From Leadbetterella sp040829825 (GTDB lineage Bacteria > Bacteroidota > Bacteroidia > Cytophagales > Spirosomataceae), in the NCBI RefSeq assembly GCF_040829825.1, contig NZ_JBFOLH010000011.1: a stretch of DNA of 64,000 nucleotides. One strand, 5' to 3'. The position numbers and the translations under genes are program-made. Under the pieces are notes generated by a model that had not been told where the DNA came from, did no database searches, and was given only the letters and a program-made list of their open reading frames with translations. How positions within the stretch are numbered: position 1 is the stretch's first letter; each line of letters starts with the position of its first letter. Positions 15,723 to 23,552 of this stretch are shown here, piece by piece.

Positions 15723-15783
15723 ACGTTTCCCGGACACCGGAACTCTCTTGTACAAAACGCTCGCAGTAGTCCTTTATCAGGTA

Positions 15784-15850
15784 TTATGCCAGCCGGAACT
15801 CCCGCATTACTTCTTTCTGGTTGCCTGTGACTTTTGCCGGATCAGAGAAG
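15784..15850 (-). pseudogene. Possible C-terminal remnant of an arsenate reductase-like protein
   Basis: Just after arsM on the same strand, one frame reads AFSDPAKVTGNQKEVMREF and stops at 15784. This resembles the C-terminal region of low-molecular-weight phosphatase-type ArsC proteins, where a DDPAKA.GTEEEVxxxFR motif occurs. Only about 22 residues survive, so the call rests on the motif and on the position inside an ars operon. It may be what is left of an arsC that followed arsM. Confidence 0.4.
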
Positions 15851-15865
15851 GCAGGGGGGGAAATG

Positions 15866-16699
15866 TCAACTGCAGCATGCCGTTCCGCAACCGCAGGTTT
15901 TAGATTTCTCTGCATAAACCGTGATGCTGAAAATTCCGGTATTTCCTGATTTGAAGCTTTTAAGCTCATCTTCGCTGAGGTAATTTCTTAGAATGTCATC
16001 GGGAACGGTGATCGGCTTTTCTTTTTGAAGGGTAATGTTGGAAAAGCCGGCGGTAGTGATCAGCTCCAGGTAGGCGTCTTTCTGAATAGCCCCGGCTACA
16101 CAGCCTGCATACATTTCGGCGGCACTGCGTAATGCTTCGGGAAGGTGGCCGACCAGGACCACATCTGAAATGCTGAAATGCCCGCCTTGTTTCAGTACCC
16201 GGAAAATCTCCCTGAAAACCCGCTCTTTGTCGGGAACAAGATTCAGGACACAATTGCTCACCACCACATCTGCCACACCGTCAGAAACGGGAATATTTTC
16301 AATATCGCCCAGCCGGAACTCCACATTCATAAAACCTGCTTTTTGGGTGGCGGTTCTTGATTTGTCGACCATGGCAGGGGTAAAGTCGATACCGATCACC
16401 CTGCCGTCTTCCCCGGTTTCATTCCGGGCAATGAAGCAGTCATTACCTGCCCCGCTGCCCAGGTCAATTACCGTATCTCCCCTTTTTATTTTGGCGTATT
16501 GAGTGGGTAGCCCACAGCCCAGGCCCAGGTCTGCTTCCGGGTTATAGCCGCCCAGCTCGTTATAGTCTTCGCTCATGATGTTATAGACCTCCGTGCTGCA
16601 GCCGCCCGCACCGCAGCAGGAAGACGCATTGGTGTCTTTGTCCTGTAGGGCTATCTGCGCGTACTTTTGTCTTACCATTTCTTTGATGTCATTTTCCAT
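15866..16699 (-). CDS. arsM: Arsenite S-adenosylmethyltransferase
   Basis: A 277-residue arsenite methyltransferase. The SAM site is VIDLGSGAGNDC (motif I), followed by GRVIGIDFTPAMV. Conserved Cys residues expected to bind As(III) are seen in GLGCGLPT, SNCVLNL and YAGCVAGA. The N-terminal SSCCGAGGC and the C-terminal TCGCGTACC are additional Cys clusters common in ArsM. It methylates trivalent arsenic in the cytoplasm. It lies 42 bases downstream of arsR on the same strand, so the two form an operon under ArsR control. Length is normal for the family. Confidence 0.92.
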   Translation of the reverse strand: MENDIKEMVRQKYAQIALQDKDTNASSCCGAGGCSTEVYNIMSEDYNELGGYNPEADLGLGCGLPTQYAKIKRGDTVIDLGSGAGNDCFIARNETGEDGRVIGIDFTPAMVDKSRTATQKAGFMNVEFRLGDIENIPVSDGVADVVVSNCVLNLVPDKERVFREIFRVLKQGGHFSISDVVLVGHLPEALRSAAEMYAGCVAGAIQKDAYLELITTAGFSNITLQKEKPITVPDDILRNYLSEDELKSFKSGNTGIFSITVYAEKSKTCGCGTACCS

Positions 16700-16717
16700 T
16701 ATTCCTATTGTTTTATT

Positions 16718-16727
16718 GTAATATTAC
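16718..16727. promoter_or_regulatory. Palindrome GTAATATTAC between arsR and arsM
   Basis: A perfect 10-base palindrome in the 42-base gap between arsR and arsM. It shares the ATATTACGAT string with the operator-like site upstream of arsR (17088-17105), so it may be a second ArsR contact or a remnant. Confidence 0.4.
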
Positions 16728-16741
16728 GATATTTAAAAACC

Positions 16742-17071
16742 TTAACAACACTCCGGACGGTTGTTTAGCCCTGATATAACAGCTGACAAATAGCTGCTCA
16801 GTACCTCAAACGTACTTTCATCTATGCAATAACAGATGGAATTCCCCTCAATATTCCCCTTTATCAGCCCGGCGTTTTTTAATTCTTTCAGGTGCTGGGA
16901 AACGGTAGGCTGCGCCAGGGGCAGCTCTTCCACGATATCGCTGCAAATACAGGCATTGACTTTAAGCAAATGCTCGATGATGGCTATCCGGGCGGGGTGG
17001 CCCAGGGCTTTGGCGATAGTAGCTACCTGGTTTTGGCGGTCGGTGAAGTGATCTGTTTTAGTGGCTCCCAT
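16742..17071 (-). CDS. arsR: ArsR/SmtB-family repressor
   Basis: A 109-residue winged helix-turn-helix protein. The recognition region is LPLAQPTVSQHLKELKNAGLI, preceded by ALGHPARIAIIEHLL. The metal-sensing Cys pair is in NACICSDI at the start of the DNA-binding helix region, as in ArsR-type sensors, and a further Cys pair ends the protein (PECC). It should repress its own operon and release on As(III)/Sb(III) binding. The operator-like palindrome at 17088-17105 overlaps its promoter. Confidence 0.92.
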   Translation of the reverse strand: MGATKTDHFTDRQNQVATIAKALGHPARIAIIEHLLKVNACICSDIVEELPLAQPTVSQHLKELKNAGLIKGNIEGNSICYCIDESTFEVLSSYLSAVISGLNNRPECC

Positions 17072-17087
17072 TGATTTCGTATTTTAA

Positions 17088-17105
17088 TATCGCAATATTA
17101 CGATA
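17088..17105. promoter_or_regulatory. Probable ArsR operator overlapping the arsR promoter
   Basis: TATCG-CAATATTA-CGATA is a palindrome with 5-base arms. The minus-strand -7 box TAATATTG (17093-17100) is embedded in it, and a TTTTG -33 box lies at 17120-17124, 19 bases away. Binding here would block RNA polymerase. Confidence 0.6.
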
Positions 17106-17264
17106 ATAATGCTCTGTAGCAAAACATTCCCTGCTTTTTTTTCAAATCGCTCATAATTCAGGTCGTTTTCTGTTTTTCACCGGCTTGATAAACACCTATT
17201 GGCAGAATTTGAATACATGCTGAAGAAGAAAAATTATCAACGGAATTTTCGTTATCTTTATAAC

Positions 17265-18107
17265 ATGAAACGCCGGATCTTTATACAGCAAACTGCATGG
17301 GCAGGAGCGGGGCTGATGTCTGTTCAGTCCTTCACGCAGGCTTTTTCACCAACACATCCTCAAATGGCAAGAATATTTATTACCGGCTCTTCAGACGGGC
17401 TGGGCCTGCTGGCGGCAAAATCACTGATAGCACAGGGGCACCGGGTGGTGCTGCATGCCCGCAATGCCGGGCGAAAAGAAGAGACTTTACAAAAGATACA
17501 GGGAGCAGAGGCGGTTTTAACGGGTGATTTCTCCAGCCTGGAGGAAACCCAGGCGCTGGCAGAGCAGGTCAACCAATTGGGGCATTTTGACGCCATTATC
17601 CATAATGCCGGGGTGTATAAGGCCTCGGCGCAGCAGATTTTTTCAGTCAATGTGCTGGCGCCTTATGTGCTTACCTGCCTGATTCAGAAACCCGAACGAC
17701 TGATTTACCTGACTTCCGATATGCATGCCGGCGGGCGCCCCAAGCTGGAACATTTCAAAACCGGCATTGAACAGATCAACTATTCAGACAGCAAGCTGCA
17801 TGTACTGATGCTTTGCAAAGCCGTGGCCCGGAAATGGAAAGAGGTGTATGCCAACGGGGTAAACCCGGGTTGGGTGCCTACAAAAATGGGCGGCGCTAAT
17901 GCACCGGATGACCTGCAGAAAGGATACGAAACACAAGTATGGCTGGCTGTCAGTAACGATGCAGAGGCCAAAGTGAGCGGTCGCTATTTTTACCATCAGC
18001 AGGTAAAAAGCGCTAACCCGGCCGCAGATGATACCTCGCTGCAGGAGAGGTTTATGAAGCTGTGTGAAGAGATTACCGGGGTGAAATTTCCTGAAGACGG
18101 TAAGTAG
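17265..18107 (+). CDS. SDR-family oxidoreductase with Tat-like leader
   Basis: A 280-residue short-chain dehydrogenase-like protein. From ATG 17265 the N-terminus is MKRRIFIQQTAWAGAG, a twin-arginine-like leader with a hydrophobic segment. The Rossmann motif TGSSDGLG follows at about residue 45, then NAG (HNAGVY) and a Y..SK-like SDSKLHVLM instead of the classical YxxxK catalytic motif. The 22 codons upstream in the open frame have no leader logic, so I chose the internal ATG. An internal start at MARIFITGSS would give a cytoplasmic enzyme. The substrate is unknown. Altered catalytic Tyr region makes activity uncertain. Confidence 0.75.
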   Translation: MKRRIFIQQTAWAGAGLMSVQSFTQAFSPTHPQMARIFITGSSDGLGLLAAKSLIAQGHRVVLHARNAGRKEETLQKIQGAEAVLTGDFSSLEETQALAEQVNQLGHFDAIIHNAGVYKASAQQIFSVNVLAPYVLTCLIQKPERLIYLTSDMHAGGRPKLEHFKTGIEQINYSDSKLHVLMLCKAVARKWKEVYANGVNPGWVPTKMGGANAPDDLQKGYETQVWLAVSNDAEAKVSGRYFYHQQVKSANPAADDTSLQERFMKLCEEITGVKFPEDGK

Positions 18108-18198
18108 ATTCGGTGGGGACCTGAAGCTACCGGATAGGTGAATCCGATCAAATAGTTACCTTCAGACCTCCTCCAAAACCGGTCAGTACCGGCCGGAA

Positions 18199-19017
18199 TT
18201 ATACCAGCTTAACGATGGGCTGACTTAACCCATTGACCTGATTTTTGATAATGGAATATTTGTCCAGCGTGGAAAGCAGCTTGGTTAAGGTCTTAAAGCC
18301 GTAGGTCCTGGAATCAAAAGAAGGCTCTATTTTCCGGATATTTAAACCTACCTGCGATACAAGAGCCTGGTCATCTTCATTGGCCGAAATCTGGAAAGCA
18401 CGGTCAATAAGATTTAAGTCCAGTTCCGGAAATTTCCGGGAGGGCTCCTCCGGCTGTGGTTTAGCCGTTTCTGTTTTTTGCTTCTCTTGATTTTTAACCC
18501 CCTTTTCTTTACCGGCAGCCGGTGCTTTCGGTTTTTTTGTTGTTTTTGAAACCGCCTTTTCTTCTTTTACAACCGTGCTTTCTTCAACGATCAGGTTTTC
18601 GGTAAACGTGAAAATCTCGCAGGAGTTTACAAAGGCTATGGGGGTTGTTCTTTTCCCGATTCCCATGACAAACAAACCTTCCTCCCGTATTCTTTTGGCT
18701 AAACCGGTATAATCACTGTCGCTTGAAACAATACAGAATCCCTCCATATTTCCCGCATAGAGAATATCCATTGCATCAATAATCAGGGAGCTGTCGGTGG
18801 AGTTTTTTCCTGTAGTGTAGGAGAACTTCTGAATAGGGCTGATGGAATATTGATTTATTTTTTCTTTCCAGCTGTTCATTTGGGGGTTGGTCCAATCGCC
18901 GTAAACCCGCCGGATGGTGGCTTTCCCGTAGACAGAAACTTCTTCTATGATCTCCTTAATGAGCTTTGCCTGGGCATTATCTCCATCAATTAATACAGCA
19001 ATATTGAATTTGTTCAT
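18199..19017 (-). CDS. NYN-domain protein with C-terminal LOTUS/OST-HTH domain
   Basis: A 272-residue protein. The N-terminal NYN/PIN-like nuclease domain (about 1-145) shows VLIDGDNAQ, DSSLIIDAMDIL and VSSDSDYTGLAKRIRE, giving the conserved acidic residues. A Lys/Glu/Pro-rich linker (about 150-195) is followed by a LOTUS/OST-HTH domain ending TYGFKTLTKLLSTLDKYSI. The family is linked with RNA binding and cleavage, as in bacterial LabA-like/MARF1-related proteins. It sits downstream of an RRM protein on the same strand but is separated by a terminator. Confidence 0.87.
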   Translation of the reverse strand: MNKFNIAVLIDGDNAQAKLIKEIIEEVSVYGKATIRRVYGDWTNPQMNSWKEKINQYSISPIQKFSYTTGKNSTDSSLIIDAMDILYAGNMEGFCIVSSDSDYTGLAKRIREEGLFVMGIGKRTTPIAFVNSCEIFTFTENLIVEESTVVKEEKAVSKTTKKPKAPAAGKEKGVKNQEKQKTETAKPQPEEPSRKFPELDLNLIDRAFQISANEDDQALVSQVGLNIRKIEPSFDSRTYGFKTLTKLLSTLDKYSIIKNQVNGLSQPIVKLV

Positions 19018-19056
19018 TGGGTAAACCGGGATAAAGTGATAAATTCCGAGGCTAAA

Positions 19057-19092
19057 ATAAAAAATCCCCGGTTACTATAACCAGGGATTCTT
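19057..19092 (-). terminator. Rho-independent terminator after the RRM gene
   Basis: On the minus strand ATCCCTGGTTA and TAACCGGGGAT form an 11-base stem with one mismatch around a short loop, followed by TTTTTTATTTT. Confidence 0.75.
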
Positions 19093-19119
19093 AAAAAAGA
19101 TCTCATAAGACTATTGGTC

Positions 19120-19410
19120 TCAATATCTGCTTCTGTTAGAATACGAATTGTTGCTTCTTTCTCTGGAGCCTCTTTCTTCAGCTTGCTTCACCACGATGGT
19201 TCTTCCGTCCAGCTCGCTTTCGTTTAACTCGGCAATAGCTGCAGATGCCTCCGAGTGGTCACCCATTTCCACAAAACCAAAACCTTTTGATTTTCCGGTG
19301 TAATTGTCCATAATTACTTTCGCAGAATCAACTGATCCATACGTTTCAAATGCTTCTCTCAGGCCTTCATCGTCCGTGTTGAAGCTCAACTTCGCTACAA
19401 AAATGTTCAT
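19120..19410 (-). CDS. Small RRM-domain RNA-binding protein
   Basis: A 96-residue protein consisting of one RNA-recognition motif: RNP2 IFVAKL at residues 3-8 and RNP1 KGFGFVEM at about 45-52. A short Arg/Ser/Asn/Tyr-rich tail follows (SRERSNNSYSNRSRY). Such proteins are common in Bacteroidota and are thought to act as RNA chaperones. A promoter at 19526-19533 gives a 5' leader of about 110 bases, as often seen in cold-regulated RNA-binding genes. Confidence 0.92.
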   Translation of the reverse strand: MNIFVAKLSFNTDDEGLREAFETYGSVDSAKVIMDNYTGKSKGFGFVEMGDHSEASAAIAELNESELDGRTIVVKQAEERGSRERSNNSYSNRSRY

Positions 19411-19525
19411 AATACTAATAAAAAAATAATTGAAAAATCAGAGTAGCTCTATTTGACAGGATTTGAAAATATAATTCAGAAGAAAAATCTTGAAAAGCTA
19501 TAAACGAAATACTCTATTAACTTCA

Positions 19526-19533
19526 CAAAGGTA
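19526..19533 (-). promoter_or_regulatory. -7 promoter box of the RRM gene
   Basis: TACCTTTG on the minus strand is a perfect TAnnTTTG box. The transcript would start near 19519 and have a leader of about 110 bases before ATG 19408-19410. Confidence 0.55.
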
Positions 19534-19633
19534 CAAACAATATTTTACATAAAATACTTTATTCCAATAAATTATCCGGAATACTTTATGTTCATTGATC
19601 AACCTGTGTTTTCTTTTCCCGGAATCCGGCCTG

Positions 19634-20377
19634 CTAATTGATAATCTCTCCCTTATTGTTGGCCAGCCTTTCCCGCCATTTCTGAAGCTCTTCTTCCGGT
19701 AGTCTGCTCCATCCGGTGAGTTCGCCGGTAATTCTCAGCGGCTCTGCGCTACGGTAGGAGCGTGTCGGGTTGCCCGGAAATTTTTTATCTGTAACATTCG
19801 GGTCATTTTCAAAGCTCCCTGTGGGTTCAACGATATACACCCGTGGGGCTCCCTCGCCTTTGGCCAGTTCTGCGGCCAGTCCTGCATTATTAACCAGGGC
19901 AGTAAAATAAATATGGTTCATTTTGAGCCCGGATTTATAATTGGAGCTGCCACCGGCTGTCAGTAAATCGCCCGGTTGCAGATCTGCTTTTGTACCGTGA
20001 TAAAACAGACCTTTATCAGCAGGGTTGTGCTTAAACAGGGCGGCTGATTCCGAATTCTTCTTTGCCTTTTCTGCATCACCCAAATCTTCGTAGCATCGGG
20101 CAATGTTTGCGTATAGTGACGGGAAAGCGCTCTTAACCGTATCATCGTTTATTTTCAATGCATGCTGCAGGGCCGTTTCAAGCCACGCTAATTTACCCGA
20201 AACCGTTTCCTGGTGCCGGGCTACATAATGGGCGGCAAGAAATTTCTCCAGGTCGTTGGTTGCTTCCTCCCAGGCCTGCAGAAACAATTGGGCGGCTTCT
20301 TCCGGCCGGCCTTTTTCTTCTATATCCATGCCCCGTATGCAGCGTTTAACCACAGGATTAAAGGGTGAAAATTCCAT
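19634..20377 (-). CDS. Rifampin ADP-ribosyltransferase-like (Arr) domain fused to a TPR-like N-terminus
   Basis: A 247-residue protein. Residues about 110-247 form a complete Arr domain: FYHGTKADLQPGDLLTAG, NHIYFTA, VYIVEPTGSFE and the long PGNPTRSYRSAEPLRI motif are hallmarks of NAD-dependent rifamycin ADP-ribosyltransferases. Residues 1-105 are helical with TPR-like spacing (GRPEEAAQLFLQAWEEA, IARCYEDLGDAEKAKKN), unlike the usual stand-alone Arr of about 140 residues. Cytoplasmic. ADP-ribosylation of rifamycins would be the family's expected reaction. The fused helical part may steer it to a different or additional target. Confidence 0.88.
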   Translation of the reverse strand: MEFSPFNPVVKRCIRGMDIEEKGRPEEAAQLFLQAWEEATNDLEKFLAAHYVARHQETVSGKLAWLETALQHALKINDDTVKSAFPSLYANIARCYEDLGDAEKAKKNSESAALFKHNPADKGLFYHGTKADLQPGDLLTAGGSSNYKSGLKMNHIYFTALVNNAGLAAELAKGEGAPRVYIVEPTGSFENDPNVTDKKFPGNPTRSYRSAEPLRITGELTGWSRLPEEELQKWRERLANNKGEIIN

Positions 20378-20385
20378 TCTCTGAT

Positions 20386-20592
20386 CTAATCATCGTAAAA
20401 AGAAACGGCAATATAGGAAAAAAGAGAGGCATCCGCATTCTTCCGGTTTTCCAGGTTGACCCCCATACCGCTTTCAAAAATGATAACCGGATCGTTTTCC
20501 TTCCTGTTTTCAAGCCCTTTTACAAAAACATGATAATTGCTTCCATTGACATTCACTGTTTTTTCCTGTCCGGACATAGCGACAGATAGCAT
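20386..20592 (-). pseudogene. N-terminal fragment of an alpha/beta hydrolase
   Basis: A 68-codon frame with a short signal-like start, TVNVNGSNYHVFVKG and PVIIFESGMG, the beta-strand and oxyanion-loop start of an alpha/beta hydrolase. After GVNLEN the sequence loses similarity and stops. The nucleophile elbow and everything after it are missing. Confidence 0.65.
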
Positions 20593-20610
20593 GAAAAATG
20601 AAAATTACTC

Positions 20611-21243
20611 TCATGGATAAATGATCCGGAGGTTCCTGAACCACCCCTCTGAGCCGTTACCTACCCAGAAACCAATACGACCCTGCCTTTGACTACTGAG
20701 TTGTTCCACCTGAAGGGCGGGTTCAGATGCGTTATTGATATAGACCTTTACTTCGGGGTAGTTTACGACAATCCGGACATGAAACCAACTGTCTGCCGGG
20801 TCAGGCACGGGATTAGCTGCGTTTTCGTATCTTCCGGGGAATTTCTCGCGCAATTTCTCCCAATCGTTTCCGGGCAAGCTTATATACTGAACGGAATGCC
20901 CCTTTCGTTCCGGGTTACGGAAGTTGAACGGACGGAAATACACCGCATCAAAAGTAGTATTGTCCCGGCCATGAAAAGCCAGCCCCACGAAACTTTGCCC
21001 CGGGATGGCCGTACCCTTCAGCTCGAGTTCAAGGATGCCGTTCGCAAAAGAGGAGTCGTTAAGCCAAAGCACGCCATAATCTTCTTTTTTATTCAAATGA
21101 ACTTCGCCGTCTGTAAAGGAAGCCTTGCGGTTGAACTCCGTAAAGCGTTCAGCATGTATAGAAACAGTTCCGGCTTCAGACTGAGCCAGCAGCCGCCCGA
21201 AGGTTCCGGCCAGGATAAATGAAATCTTAAAAAGTGTTCTCAA
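20611..21243 (-). CDS. Secreted ConA-like/DUF1080-type protein
   Basis: A protein of about 211 residues. I chose TTG 21241-21243, giving leader RTLFKISFILAGTFGRLLAQ, because a perfect -7 box (21264-21271) lies inside the longer open frame, so the longer start cannot be on that transcript. After the signal peptide comes a jelly-roll domain of the concanavalin-like/3-keto-disaccharide hydrolase (DUF1080) type: ILELELKGTAIPGQSFVGLAFHG, WFHVRIVV, VKVYINN, GRIGFWVGNGSEGWFRNLRI. It is divergent from a membrane regulator that carries a similar outer domain (21410-22660). Carbohydrate binding or hydrolysis is possible. No catalytic residues can be assigned. Confidence 0.72.
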   Translation of the reverse strand: MRTLFKISFILAGTFGRLLAQSEAGTVSIHAERFTEFNRKASFTDGEVHLNKKEDYGVLWLNDSSFANGILELELKGTAIPGQSFVGLAFHGRDNTTFDAVYFRPFNFRNPERKGHSVQYISLPGNDWEKLREKFPGRYENAANPVPDPADSWFHVRIVVNYPEVKVYINNASEPALQVEQLSSQRQGRIGFWVGNGSEGWFRNLRIIYP

Positions 21244-21263
21244 AGTTCTTGTTATTTTTAGCG

Positions 21264-21271
21264 CAAAAGTA
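21264..21271 (-). promoter_or_regulatory. -7 promoter box of the ConA-like gene
   Basis: TACTTTTG on the minus strand matches TAnnTTTG perfectly and gives a start about 14 bases before the TTG codon at 21241-21243. The three iterons at 21293-21324 lie just upstream, in the activator position. Confidence 0.55.
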
Positions 21272-21292
21272 AATTCTCCGGAGTGCGTAACG

Positions 21293-21324
21293 CCGGTCAA
21301 ACCCGGTTCAAAACCCGGTCAAAC
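21293..21324 (-). repeat. Three tandem iterons between divergent genes
   Basis: CCGGTCAAAC (21293-21302), CCGGTTCAAAAC (21303-21314) and CCGGTCAAAC (21315-21324) follow each other without gaps. They lie between the two divergent genes, 20 bases or so upstream of the -7 box of the secreted protein. They are good candidates for the binding site of the HTH regulator at 21410. Confidence 0.65.
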
Positions 21325-21409
21325 TGGATTCTGACATCGTTTATAAAACTATATGAATATTTGTAGCTACTTTTAAAGAGAATTACACCGAAAGAAAACA
21401 ATTTCAGTT

Positions 21410-22660
21410 ATGCCTTTTTCTGACCAGGCTTACCTGGCACTATGCAGGAAACAGATCGAAAAAAAACTGGCGTTCGGGAACGGCAACGGATACACCCAAC
21501 GCGACCTCGAAACCCTATCACAGCATATTGAAGAACGAACAGGAGTTGTTTTGAGCTTGTCTACCCTGAAGCGCCTCTGGAAAGACGACTTCAAGCAACG
21601 ACCTCAGCCGGCTACCCTGAATGCCCTGGCCGCAGTATTGGATTACCGCGACTGGCAGGATTTCAGGCAGCAAAACACTCTCCCGGCCCAACGCTCCGTT
21701 TCAAAGAAAACCCTACTGCAGATCGGTGGGCTACTCCTGCTCCTGGCCGTTGCCTCTCTTTTGATCATGCACCTGATGAACCGATCTGCCAGGGATGTAA
21801 AAATCAGGGGGCCTGTACGATTTACGGCTCAAAAAACCGTAGTTTCAGGTACCCCGGCCACGGTCATATTCAATTATGACGTATCCGGCGTAAGCGCCGA
21901 CAGCTTCTTTATTCAGCAATCCTGGAACCCCTCACACCGGGTTCTTATTGACCCTAAGGGAAATATCTATTCGGGCATTTACTACGAATCGGGTTATCAC
22001 CGGGCGCGGCTGATGGCTAACGACACCGTTCTGGCCATGCAACCCATACACATACTCAGTGAAGGCTGGGAACCCCGGCTCTATTACAATTACCGCGACA
22101 GAGAACCCATTCACTTTAAGAAGGAAAATTTTACCGGCCACGGGCGTCTGCACATCAGTAAAGAACTGCTCATCAAAAAGAACGTAGATCTCTCCCGGGC
22201 ATTCGAGACAAGGATCACCAACAGCCGGGTGTTCGGCTCTTCTTCAGACCATTTTGATTTGGTCTCCCGCATAAAAGTAGACAGCCTGACCGATACGGCC
22301 TGCCCCTTTATGCAGATCAATATCGTAACCGAGAAAAATTTTTTCTGGATAAAGCTGCAAAACCGGGGTTGCGAAACAAATGCCGGCTACAAACTGGGCG
22401 AAATCATACGCTCAGGTACCAACAATGACCTTTCTCACCTGGGAGTTGACGTATTCCAATGGCAGGAAATACGCGTTCAGGTGAAAAATAAGGAGGCCGA
22501 AATAACACTGAACGGGCAGCCACTGGTAACCGAAACTTTCCGGGAGGACTTTGGAGACATTATGGCAATCACTTACATCTTCAGCGGCACCGGGTCTATT
22601 GACCACGTCAGGCTGACCGGTAAAAACGGGGAAGTCACTTTTGAAGATAATTTCAATTAG
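21410..22660 (+). CDS. Membrane-anchored HTH regulator with outer ConA-like domain
   Basis: A 416-residue protein of three parts. The N-terminal cytoplasmic part (1-95) has an HTH-like module: DLETLSQHIEERTGVVLS followed by STLKRLW, and PATLNALAAVLDYRDWQDF. One membrane helix follows (about 105-122, LLQIGGLLLLLAVASLLIM). The outer part begins with a beta domain (about 130-225) and ends with a jelly-roll domain (about 255-416; WQEIRVQVKNKEAEITLNG, TGSIDHVRLTG). This suggests a one-component receptor that senses something outside the cytoplasmic membrane and acts on DNA inside. The divergent secreted ConA-like gene and tandem iterons point to its target. Confidence 0.75.
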   Translation: MPFSDQAYLALCRKQIEKKLAFGNGNGYTQRDLETLSQHIEERTGVVLSLSTLKRLWKDDFKQRPQPATLNALAAVLDYRDWQDFRQQNTLPAQRSVSKKTLLQIGGLLLLLAVASLLIMHLMNRSARDVKIRGPVRFTAQKTVVSGTPATVIFNYDVSGVSADSFFIQQSWNPSHRVLIDPKGNIYSGIYYESGYHRARLMANDTVLAMQPIHILSEGWEPRLYYNYRDREPIHFKKENFTGHGRLHISKELLIKKNVDLSRAFETRITNSRVFGSSSDHFDLVSRIKVDSLTDTACPFMQINIVTEKNFFWIKLQNRGCETNAGYKLGEIIRSGTNNDLSHLGVDVFQWQEIRVQVKNKEAEITLNGQPLVTETFREDFGDIMAITYIFSGTGSIDHVRLTGKNGEVTFEDNFN

Positions 22661-22846
22661 GCGAAAGCCTGCGGGTTAACCACATAGATAACTTAGTTAG
22701 GAGCTTACAGTATTAACAACGACCTGTATTATCTTCCCGGTAATCTATCATGACTCCGATTTTACCGGGTGCCTCTAAATTTTATAAGGCCGGTTTGGCT
22801 CATTGAGATGCAACATATAACTTGAAGGCTTTAAGCTGGTAGAATT

Positions 22847-23472
22847 ATGAGAACCACTCGGGCAAGAGAGGAAGAGACTACTTCTGTAAATACTTCAGAG
22901 CTAAGTCTCCGTCAGATTCGTAATCTTATTCCCCGGAAGCTTTATAAGTATAATTCAGTAACAGACTATTTCCTGAAAGGTCTGGAAGCACATTCGTTAT
23001 GGTTTTCTTCACCCCTGGACTTTAATGACCCCTTTGATTGCAAGGTCAATCTGTATTATGGCAGGAAGAAGAAAGAAATAGCTCATAACCTTCTAAAAAT
23101 TCTAACCCCTGAAAGATCTGCCGGGATTCTGGAAGACGAAGACCTCTTGAGAAAATTGCTCTCCAAGCCTCGTGCATTGGAAGATATTCTGAATAAGATC
23201 AGTCATTATACTTTCGGGGAAAAATTAGGAGTTTGCTGTTTTTCGGAGCGTAAGGACCATATTTTGATGTGGTCGCATTATGCTGCCAATCATTCGGGGG
23301 TATGCCTCCAATTTAATACCGCCAGAAGGGGTATCATTCATGATTCAATACACCAACAAAAGACATCGAAAGAATTGATGCCATTGTCAAGTACAATGGC
23401 TTCCCGGAATTGCAGTACTACAGGGCAGAGATGGATAGTAAAGATTATTTATTGAGGATCAGGAAAATATAG
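22847..23472 (+). pseudogene. DUF2971 protein, frameshifted and truncated
   Basis: The first 160 or so codons match DUF2971: RKLYKYNSVTDYFLKGLE, LWFSSPLDFNDPFDC and VCCFSERKDHILMWSHYA followed by GVCLQFN. After about 23345 the match continues only in another frame (VKYNGFPELQYYRAEM ... LLRIRKI, stop at 23470-23472). So there is at least one frameshift, and the C-terminus is cut short. DUF2971 proteins are often found in defence or phage-related neighbourhoods. No such partner is seen here. Confidence 0.75.
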
Positions 23473-23552
23473 TTCGGCCATAAAAGTATAATGGTGAGTA
23501 AAATGTGGTAATCATTATTAACTGGAGAGCAAGGCATGTATCAACCTGTTTA

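Noticed and set aside
22847..23472. Defence system around DUF2971
   Set aside because: No nuclease, NTPase or other defence partner is present, only broken fragments.
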